Origin: an uncultured Caldimicrobium sp.
Lineage (GTDB): Bacteria > Desulfobacterota > Thermodesulfobacteria > Thermodesulfobacteriales > Thermodesulfobacteriaceae
Assembly: GCA_938091475.1 (NCBI GenBank)
Contig: CALLJI010000122.1
Span: forward strand, 1-9,669
DNA length: 9,669 bases
Direction of reading: 5' to 3'
This document shows positions 1 through 5,716 of this stretch, in pieces. The notes beneath the pieces are model-generated. The model searched no databases and was not told where the DNA came from. It was given only the letters and a program-made list of their open reading frames with translations. Position numbers and translations under genes: made by a program. Numbering within the stretch: position 1 is the first letter of the stretch; every line of letters starts with the position of its first letter.

Positions 1-59
1 AAAGAAGCACAAAAGAGCACCTCAAAGGAAGGTTTAAGCTTAATCCATTAGAATTGTAA
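1..59 (+). other. Possible 3' tail of an upstream gene (frame unresolved)
   Basis: All three forward frames are open from the left edge. They stop at 34-36, 49-51 and 57-59, giving tails of 11, 16 and 18 codons. The longest tail ends in HLKGRFKLNPLEL and is rich in basic residues, but it is too short to assign to a family. The stretch from about 60 to 128 shows no start codon with a ribosome-binding site and no obvious structure. Sequence left of the window is needed to say whether any of these frames is a gene. Confidence 0.2.
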
Positions 60-128
60 AATCAAGGCACGCTTTTTAGTATCTGTGGTTAATATTTCAA
101 AATGTCACATTTAATTCCTATTATAAAT

Positions 129-154
129 CTTCACACTGAAAGGAAGTTTTTTTT
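129..154 (+). terminator. Weak terminator-like hairpin with T-run
   Basis: CTTC at 129-132 can pair with GAAG at 143-146 across a 10-nt loop. One mismatch further out, AAA at 125-127 can pair with TTT at 148-150. A run of eight T follows at 147-154. The stem is short and poor in GC, so this would be a weak Rho-independent terminator for a gene upstream of the window. The T-run is the stronger part of the evidence. Confidence 0.28.
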
Positions 155-160
155 AGAGAG

Positions 161-673
161 GTAGGGGCAATTCAGGAATTGCCCAAGAATTTAATTTTTT
201 GGGCACGGCGTGCCGTGCCCTTACGAATTCTGGGGCGATTCGTGAATGGCCCCTACATTTAAAACCTTCAGGCACGACATGTCGTGCCCCTACAAATTAA
301 TGATCTCGGGCAGGGGCAAGCCCTGCCCCTACGAATAAATCCTTTTGGGCACGGCGGTGCCGTGCCCCTACATAAAGAATGTAGCCGCAGGCTTTAGCCT
401 GCGAGAAAAATTTGTAGGGGCAAATCACGATTTGCCCGAAAAATTTAAACCCTCTGGGCACGGCATGCCGTGCCCCTACAAAATTGGGGCGATTCGTGAA
501 TCGCCCCTACGGCTGAAAATCTTTGGGCACGACATGTCGTGCCCCTACGATGTTTTGATCAAAAAATCCTATAGGGGCACCCCTTGCGGGTGCCCAGAAC
601 TGTAGGAGCAGCCCTAGCGGCTGCCCAAATTCAATTTTAACCCCTCTTGGGCACAGCACTGCCATGCCCATAC
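161..673. repeat. Array of 14 REP-like palindromic elements (GTAG + GGGC...GCCC)
   Basis: Fourteen elements of 23-25 nt follow one another every 31-47 nt. GTAG (or a one-base variant) lies next to a palindrome with 9-nt arms and a 2-3 nt centre. Forward copies (GTAG at left): 161-184, 381-403, 414-437, 571-595, 602-626. Reverse copies (CTAC at right): 201-224, 233-256, 270-293, 308-332, 347-371, 456-479, 487-510, 525-548, 649-673. Left arms recur as families: GGGCACGGC (201, 347, 456), GGGCGATTC (233, 487) and GGGCACGAC (270 with first base A, 525). Others occur once, such as GGGCAATTC, GGGCAAATC and GGGCACCCC. Where an arm changes, the opposite arm usually changes to match. Copies at 233, 308, 571, 602 and 649 are imperfect. 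A tetranucleotide GTAG at the foot of a hairpin is the known hallmark of REP elements moved by RAYT (TnpA_REP) transposases; no such gene lies in this window. Spacers are AT-rich and 6-22 nt long. Confidence 0.85.
381..403 (+). repeat. Divergent REP-like element of a second sequence class
   Basis: GTAG at 381-384 is followed by CGCAGGC (386-392), the loop TTTA and the exact complement GCCTGCG (397-403). It shares the GTAG foot and palindromic form with the other members of the array. It lacks their GGGC...GCCC ends and has a 4-nt loop. It is either a second REP family inserted in the cluster or a strongly diverged copy. Confidence 0.6.
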
Positions 674-699
674 AATTTTTGGAACAATCTTAGGCATAA

Positions 700-727
700 T
701 TGACAAATCCATAATAAAAACTATATT
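700..727 (+). promoter_or_regulatory. Putative sigma70-type promoter for the GT4-kinase-regulator operon
   Basis: TTGACA at 700-705 is a consensus -35 box. A 16-nt spacer separates it from TATATT at 722-727, a good -10 box. Transcription would begin near 733-736, at most a few bases before the ATG at 737. No Shine-Dalgarno sequence precedes that ATG, which agrees with a very short or absent leader. The call rests on consensus match and position only. Confidence 0.5.
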
Positions 728-736
728 TTAAATGAA

Positions 737-1846
737 ATGCTGCATTACCTAATTCTTTCCTTCACCTTAAGTTTTCTCTCCTCTCTTTTTATCATTCGGG
801 TAGCCTATAAACATAAAAATCTACTTTGTGAAACCTTGCATCAGGGTCCTCAAAGATTCCATCAAATTCCAGCTCCTCGTTTGGGGGGTATAGCCCTCTT
901 CGTTGCTCTTTTAGGGTGTTCACTTCTGGCTTTCTTAAAAAAAGACGCTTTTAAGGAAGAGTATATTTTACTTTTCCTCTCTGTATTCCCAGCCTTTTTA
1001 GGAGGACTCCTTGAAGATTTAACTGGAAAAATAAAGGTAAAAGGGCGTTTGTTTTTGGTCTTAATTTCTGCAAGTCTTGCCTTCTTCTTACTTTCTGCCC
1101 AAATTTGGCGTTTAGATCTTCCCTATGCAGACAACTTACTCTCTATCTCAGCTGTCTCCTTTATCTTTACCCTCTTTGCAGTAACTGGGGTTACTAACTC
1201 CATCAATATTATTGATGGTTTTAATGGTCTTGCCAGTATGGTTTCTATCATCATTCTTTCAGCCCTTTCCTTTGTCAGCTACAAAATGGGGGATTATTTT
1301 CTTACCACCTTTTGTTTATCTATGATAGGGGCACTGGTGGGATTTTTCATTTTAAACTATCCAGCAGGATTTATTTTTCTAGGAGATGGGGGAGCTTATT
1401 TAACAGGTTTTTTTATTGCGGAACTTTCTGTACTCTTAGTAGCAAGACATCCTGAAGTTTCCCCTTGGTTTCCCTTTTTAGCCTGTTTTTATCCCATATT
1501 TGAAACCCTATTTTCTATTTATAGAAAAAAAATTCTCCGAGGAATTTCTCCGGGACTACCTGATGGGCTCCACTTGCATATGTTAATCTACAAAATTATA
1601 ACTAAATGGCTTCTTGGCCCTTTGGCAGACAAAACTTTAAGAAATGCTCTCACCTCCCCTTTTCTCTGGGCTTTGGCTATGACAAGTGTTATACCAGCCT
1701 TGCTTTTTTGGGATAAGACTCTGTGGCTACTTTTCTCAAGTCTCCTTTTTGCTCTTCTTTACCTCTTTTTCTACTGGAAACTAATCTATATAAAAATGCC
1801 TAAGTATATAAGGCAAAAATCAAATGTTAGAAACACTCAACCTTAG
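737..1846 (+). CDS. MraY/WecA-superfamily (GT4) polyprenyl-phosphate sugar-1-phosphate transferase
   Basis: This 369-residue polytopic membrane protein has about ten or eleven hydrophobic segments. Members of the family move a sugar-1-phosphate from a UDP-sugar to undecaprenyl phosphate at the inner face of the membrane, starting a cell-surface glycan. Family motifs occur in order: HQIPAPRLGG (42-51), GLLEDLTGK (90-98, acidic pair E93-D94 where WecA/MraY have DD), NSINIIDGFNGLA (154-166), FLGDGG (214-219) and DGLHLHMLIY (276-285). The last motif resembles the HIPHH-type loop that binds the nucleotide sugar, and its HLHM form is usual in WecA-like enzymes rather than true MraY. The ATG at 737 has no clear ribosome-binding site but sits just after a good promoter. 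Its 3' end overlaps the kinase gene by 23 nt. No glycan gene cluster is visible, so the sugar and the product (O-antigen, capsule or other) cannot be stated. Confidence 0.85.
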   Translation: MLHYLILSFTLSFLSSLFIIRVAYKHKNLLCETLHQGPQRFHQIPAPRLGGIALFVALLGCSLLAFLKKDAFKEEYILLFLSVFPAFLGGLLEDLTGKIKVKGRLFLVLISASLAFFLLSAQIWRLDLPYADNLLSISAVSFIFTLFAVTGVTNSINIIDGFNGLASMVSIIILSALSFVSYKMGDYFLTTFCLSMIGALVGFFILNYPAGFIFLGDGGAYLTGFFIAELSVLLVARHPEVSPWFPFLACFYPIFETLFSIYRKKILRGISPGLPDGLHLHMLIYKIITKWLLGPLADKTLRNALTSPFLWALAMTSVIPALLFWDKTLWLLFSSLLFALLYLFFYWKLIYIKMPKYIRQKSNVRNTQP

Positions 1847-3509
1847 AATTACTAAGAAATTTATTTTATATTTAAATCTACTTCTCCTCTTGCTCTTACT
1901 TCTGCCCTGTTTGCTTTTGTTTAAACATCTGGAAAATATACTTTTTGAGCAGATTAAAAAGCAAGCGCTCACCGTTTATCAGCAAATTCTACTCACAAGA
2001 AAATGGATTGCTGACCACGGAGGTATTTATGTAGAAAAACTGCCTTGGATCTCCGAAAATCCTTATCTTAAGCTTGTGGGAGATAAAACTAAACTTTTTA
2101 CTGCAGAAGGCAAGGTCTTAATCAAAAACAATCCTGCGGTAGTAACAAGAGAACTATCTCAACTTGCTAAAGACAATAATCTATACTGGTTTAAACTTAC
2201 CAGCTTAAAATATCTAAACCCAGTAAATCAGCCTGATAAAAGGGAAAAACAAGTCTTACTTCTATTTGAGAAAAACAAACACCTTGAGGAATATAGTTAT
2301 GTGGAAAAAATTGATGAGCAACTTTACTTTAGATTAATTAAACCTATAAAAACAGATAAGGCCTGTCTAAAATGCCATGGCATTCAAGGCTATAAAGAAG
2401 GGGATATTCGAGGTGCTATTAGCATTTTTATCCCCTTGGATGAAACCCTTCTTAAAATTAACCACTATAAAAAACTTTTTCTTTTGTCCTTTTTAAGTTT
2501 TTGGATAGCCTTAAATTTTACAATTTTCTATCTTAGTAATCGCTTTATATTTAAACCTCTTTATTGTATCATAAAATTAGTAAATATATTGCGTAATTTA
2601 TATGGAGAAAAAATGGGCACTTTTCATAAAAAAGAAAAAAAAAGTATAAATGAATGGCAAACTATCTTAGAAAGCATTAACCTCTTTCTTAAAGAAATAA
2701 ATCTATATCAAGAAAAGATTGAACAAAAAATAAAAGAGACTACCCAAGATTTAGAAAGAAAAAATCAAATACTTACAAATTTATTAGAAAAAAGAAAATT
2801 TCTAATTACTAATATGGCCCATGAGATCAAAACCCCTCTTACTTGTATTAAAGGTAGTATTGAATATTTAGATCATATTTTAAAAAGCAAAGAGGTAAAA
2901 CATACTTTTGATTATAATAAAATTAAAGATTACATAGAAATCTCACGGAATAATTTAAAAAGATTAAGCCAACTTTTTAGCATTTTGATTGATTTAGAAA
3001 AATACGAAGCAAATATATTAGATTTAGACATAACAGCTTTTAACCTAAATGAACTAATAAATGAAATTATTTATAGCATTAAAGGTATGAGTTACGAAAA
3101 AGAAATTAAATTTCAGGTTAATATGGATAAAAATTATGTAATTAAAGCAGATAAAGAGAAAATATCTATAGTATTCTTAAATCTATTAAGTAATGCTATA
3201 AAATATTCTCCTCAAGGAGGTACTGTTCAAATTTCAGCTTATGAAGTGGAAGATTTTATAAGAATTGAGATTGTAGATGAGGGCAGGGGTGTATCTCCAG
3301 AAAGCGCTCAACAAATCTTTGAAATCTTTTATAAAGAAAATTCTAAAGGTTATGGTTTGGGGCTGACTATAGCAAAAGCTTATGTAGAGGCACATAAGGG
3401 TAGAATTGGTGTAATACCTAAGGAAGGAAAGGGACATTTCTATTTTGAAATTCCTAAAAATTTTGATAAAATAGCCTTAAATGAAGGAGAAAATACTTGT
3501 AGTAGATGA
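1824..3509 (+). CDS. Sensor histidine kinase with periplasmic Tll0287-like c-haem domain
   Basis: This is a 561-residue membrane sensor kinase. A leucine-rich TM1 (about 13-34) and TM2 (about 217-238) flank a periplasmic domain of about 180 residues. That domain carries the Tll0287-like (DUF3365) signature TRKWIADHGGIYV (58-70) and a CLKCH haem-c site (C181, C184, H185). The linker is HAMP-like and then coiled coil (about 290-325). The catalytic core has an H-box NMAHEIKTPL with phospho-accepting His333, an N-box around NLLSNAIKYSP, G1 DEGRGV and G2 GYGLGL. All key residues are present, so it should autophosphorylate. It begins 23 nt inside the preceding gene, with AAGG ten bases before the ATG, and overlaps its response regulator by 29 nt, a tightly coupled pair. 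The haem suggests sensing of redox state or a small ligand (NO, O2, nitrite); the signal itself is inference. The nearby nap-nrf operon is a plausible target. Confidence 0.9.
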   Translation: MLETLNLRITKKFILYLNLLLLLLLLLPCLLLFKHLENILFEQIKKQALTVYQQILLTRKWIADHGGIYVEKLPWISENPYLKLVGDKTKLFTAEGKVLIKNNPAVVTRELSQLAKDNNLYWFKLTSLKYLNPVNQPDKREKQVLLLFEKNKHLEEYSYVEKIDEQLYFRLIKPIKTDKACLKCHGIQGYKEGDIRGAISIFIPLDETLLKINHYKKLFLLSFLSFWIALNFTIFYLSNRFIFKPLYCIIKLVNILRNLYGEKMGTFHKKEKKSINEWQTILESINLFLKEINLYQEKIEQKIKETTQDLERKNQILTNLLEKRKFLITNMAHEIKTPLTCIKGSIEYLDHILKSKEVKHTFDYNKIKDYIEISRNNLKRLSQLFSILIDLEKYEANILDLDITAFNLNELINEIIYSIKGMSYEKEIKFQVNMDKNYVIKADKEKISIVFLNLLSNAIKYSPQGGTVQISAYEVEDFIRIEIVDEGRGVSPESAQQIFEIFYKENSKGYGLGLTIAKAYVEAHKGRIGVIPKEGKGHFYFEIPKNFDKIALNEGENTCSR

Positions 3510-4173
3510 TGATCCAGATATATTAAAAATTGTTTCTGCTTTTTTAGAATTAGAGCATTTTCAAATTTACAAAGCAGAATCTGTAAAAAAAGCAAAAGAA
3601 ATTTTTTATACCCAACAGCCAGATTTAATTATTCTTGATATTATGTTGCCTGATGAAAGCGGATTAGAATGGTTAAAAGAATTAAAACAATCTAATCCCT
3701 TGGTTCCAGTGCTTTTGCTTACTGCTAAAAGCTCTATTTCAGATAAAATCATAGGTTTTGAGCTGGGGGCAGATGATTATTTAGCTAAACCCTTTGAACC
3801 TTTAGAATTAGTAGCAAGAACAAAAGCTTTACTTAGAAAAAAAGAACTTTATGAAAAAAGAAAGACCGATTTTATTCATATCAAAGATCTCAAAATTAAC
3901 TTAGAGAAAAGGAAAATTTTCAAAGGAGAAAGAGAAATTATATTAACTCCCAAGGAATGGGCTATTTTAAACCTTTTATTATCAAAACCTGGCAAAGTCT
4001 TTAGTAGAGAAGAGATTAAAAGGGCTATCTGGAAAGATGAAAAAATTTATCATTGGAGCCGGGTCTTAGATGTTCATATAAAACATCTCAGAGACAAAAT
4101 AGAAAATGATCCTACCTCCCCAGAATATATTATTACTGTTCATGGATATGGATATAAATTTAAAGAAATTTAA
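3481..4173 (+). CDS. OmpR/PhoB-family response regulator
   Basis: This 230-residue protein is an N-terminal receiver plus a C-terminal winged-helix DNA-binding domain, the usual length and order for the OmpR family. In the receiver, the acidic pocket lies at D10-D11, the phosphoacceptor is D53 (in LIILDIMLP), the switch threonine is T81 and the conserved lysine is K103 (in YLAKPF). The output domain spans about 130-230 with LTPKEWAILNLLLSKPGKVFSR, the recognition helix around WSRVLDVHIKHLRDKIE, and the terminal wing ITVHGYGYKF. The ATG lies inside the kinase gene (29-nt overlap) with no good ribosome-binding site, so translation is probably coupled. It should be phosphorylated by the kinase just upstream. 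Its stop overlaps the end of napH on the opposite strand. Its regulon is unknown; control of the convergent nitrate operon is a guess from position. Confidence 0.93.
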   Translation: MKEKILVVDDDPDILKIVSAFLELEHFQIYKAESVKKAKEIFYTQQPDLIILDIMLPDESGLEWLKELKQSNPLVPVLLLTAKSSISDKIIGFELGADDYLAKPFEPLELVARTKALLRKKELYEKRKTDFIHIKDLKINLEKRKIFKGEREIILTPKEWAILNLLLSKPGKVFSREEIKRAIWKDEKIYHWSRVLDVHIKHLRDKIENDPTSPEYIITVHGYGYKFKEI

Positions 4174-4981
4174 ATTTTAAAGGTTGGTTCCCTTTTCTTA
4201 GACTTTTACAAATGTCTACACATTTTCCACAATTATAACACTCAGCATAATGATCACCTTTATGTGGGGTTAACCCTAATGGGCATTCAAAGCTACATAA
4301 AGCACACCCTTTACACAAGCCATTCTCCATCTTTATAATTCTTAAGCCTCTTTTGAATCTAATTAAACTTAAGATAACTCCAGTAGGACATAAGCATTTA
4401 CACCATATTCTTTTTTTCCAAAAATAATCAAAAGTAAAAATAAATAAAATCCAAAGAACACCAAAAATAACTATTGTAAAGAAATATAATATAATTTGAT
4501 GCATTAAAAGAGAAAAGAGTCCGGGTAAAATTAATAGATAGGTTAAAACTGGAAAGATAGTTCCAATGATAATTATAACTAATAAGTATACGATTCTTGT
4601 TTTATCTGAAGTAGAAAAAAATAAAAATTTTCGTTGTTTTTTTATCTTTTCTATGAAGCTCACTATACATTCATAAAAGAAATTATAGGGACAAATCCAA
4701 CTACAAAAAACCCTCCCCATTAGAACACCAACGAAAAGAGGAATCATAAAACCTATAAAACTCCAAATATAAAAATCTATATTCGCAAAATTTCTTATTA
4801 TATAGGTAATATACACATAAGGATCCACAATGTGGATAGGACCTATTTTTAGAGAATAAAAAGTTCCCAAAATAAAGCTTTGTTTATGAGAGGTATAATA
4901 AATCAAAATAAATACAATTAAGGTAAGGCTTTGGAATAATCTTCTTAGAAGAGTTATCTTTCCTGAAATATTAAAACTCAT
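4160..4981 (-). CDS. napH: NapH, membrane ferredoxin-type quinol dehydrogenase subunit
   Basis: This 273-residue protein has about four or five membrane segments and a C-terminal iron-sulfur domain, matching NapH in length and layout. It carries the two NapH CxxxCP motifs: C93-SWI-C97-P and C194-KCL-C198-P, the second with an extra Cys196. Two [4Fe-4S] sites follow: C223, C226, C229, C233 and C248, C251, C254, C258. In the family NapH takes electrons from menaquinol and passes them with NapG towards periplasmic nitrate reductase. The ATG is preceded by GAAGGG five bases upstream, and the gene lies 28 nt after napG. It is the last gene of the operon, and its 3' end overlaps the response-regulator gene by 14 bp with no terminator between them. 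The gene is visibly richer in AT than napA. Confidence 0.92.
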   Translation of the reverse strand: MSFNISGKITLLRRLFQSLTLIVFILIYYTSHKQSFILGTFYSLKIGPIHIVDPYVYITYIIRNFANIDFYIWSFIGFMIPLFVGVLMGRVFCSWICPYNFFYECIVSFIEKIKKQRKFLFFSTSDKTRIVYLLVIIIIGTIFPVLTYLLILPGLFSLLMHQIILYFFTIVIFGVLWILFIFTFDYFWKKRIWCKCLCPTGVILSLIRFKRGLRIIKMENGLCKGCALCSFECPLGLTPHKGDHYAECYNCGKCVDICKSLRKGNQPLKFKFL

Positions 4982-5009
4982 ATACCCTTCTATAGAGTAA
5001 ACTTAATCC

Positions 5010-5483
5010 TTAATAGGTTTTGATTATAATGGCTGAGGGTTCAACTGGGCATACATATTCGCAAACTCCGCATCCTACACAATATTTTTCTATTACTATA
5101 GGTAAAAGTTCATCTGTTAGTTTTAAAGCCTTATCAAAAATTGGACAATTCATAAAACAAGCTCTACAAAAACTTCCTTGATAGGCCCAACAGGTGTTTT
5201 TATTTATGATAGCAATTCCCATCCGAACTTTATATTTATCTTTTAAGTTTCTATCTAAAGCCCCGGATGGGCAAAGAGGGGGACATTTCATACAAAGATA
5301 ACAAGGTTTTTTTCTTGGTTCAATATAAGGTAAACCAAAATAAAAGGGATTTTGCCAACTTATGAGCTTGATACTATTGTAAGGACAAATTTGCTGGCAT
5401 TTTCCACAGCGAATGCATTTTTTAATAAATTCAGCCTCCTTTACAGCCCCTGGTGGTCTTAAATAGGTAAAGCTAAAGAACAT
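5010..5483 (-). CDS. napG: NapG-like ferredoxin with four [4Fe-4S] sites but no Tat leader
   Basis: This 157-residue iron-sulfur protein is expected to form the NapGH electron path from quinol to the nitrate reductase. Sixteen cysteines make four [4Fe-4S] sites: C23/26/29/33, C61/64/67/71, C98/106/109/113 and C135/138/141/145. The LRPPGA motif (8-13) just before the first cluster is typical of NapG. Enterobacterial NapG is near 230 residues and begins with a twin-arginine leader of about 40 residues. Here only seven residues precede LRPPGA. Reading upstream in frame, a stop lies at 5505-5507, eight codons before the ATG, and neither other frame encodes an RR motif there. The start has AGGGG about 13 bases upstream, a rather long gap. 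It follows napD by 16 nt. The protein would stay in the cytoplasm unless it is exported with a partner. A NapF-like role is less likely, because NapF has no LRPPGA start. Confidence 0.85.
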   Translation of the reverse strand: MFFSFTYLRPPGAVKEAEFIKKCIRCGKCQQICPYNSIKLISWQNPFYFGLPYIEPRKKPCYLCMKCPPLCPSGALDRNLKDKYKVRMGIAIINKNTCWAYQGSFCRACFMNCPIFDKALKLTDELLPIVIEKYCVGCGVCEYVCPVEPSAIIIKTY

Positions 5484-5499
5484 AATAAGGAATTTACCC

Positions 5500-5715
5500 C
5501 TAAGTTACATACGAAGATAATATTGAAAGACCTAAAAAACCTGGAATGGATTGAAGTTTTTCTTCAATTTCCTGCCACTCACTTAAACTTTTTAATTCAA
5601 TTACTCCTAAAAGTTGGTTTTCTTTTCTGGCATATAATGATAAAAAGGGAAGGGCTGAGAGTGCCTTCTCAGCCTCCTCCCCCTCTACTTCTATGATTAC
5701 ACCTAAATATAACAC
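5500..5715 (-). CDS. napD: NapD-like chaperone for NapA maturation
   Basis: This 71-residue protein has the ferredoxin-like alpha/beta pattern of NapD: LYLGVIIEVE, a helix with LSALPFL, LLGVIELKS, then a helix ending at SIPGFLGLSILSSYV. NapD is a cytoplasmic protein that binds the Tat leader of NapA and delays its export until the molybdenum cofactor is in place. NapA here does carry such a leader. The start codon is GTG, one base after the napA stop, which points to translational coupling; only a weak GAGAAAG lies upstream within napA. The protein is at the short end of the family and sequence similarity is low, so the call leans on length, fold pattern and position between napA and napG. 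Confidence 0.8.
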   Translation of the reverse strand: MLYLGVIIEVEGEEAEKALSALPFLSLYARKENQLLGVIELKSLSEWQEIEEKLQSIPGFLGLSILSSYVT

Positions 5716-5716
5716 C

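Noticed and set aside
553..564. TTTTGATCAAAA palindrome as an FNR/CRP-type operator
   Set aside because: It is an exact 12-nt palindrome but lacks the four-base gap of an FNR box (TTGAT-N4-ATCAA), and it sits in a spacer of the array about 170 bp before the first gene.
345..605. 86-codon forward open frame across the palindromic array
   Set aside because: It is made almost wholly of the repeats; its peptide repeats CPY and GHGMPCPY simply by translating them. There is no ribosome-binding site and no family likeness.
161..673. CRISPR array
   Set aside because: Units are palindromes that vary in sequence and flip orientation, and gaps between them are only 6-22 nt. A CRISPR needs near-identical repeats in one direction with longer unique spacers.
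3234..3437. Minus-strand open frame inside the histidine kinase gene
   Set aside because: It lies over the conserved ATP-binding part of the kinase and has no recognisable domain or start signal.
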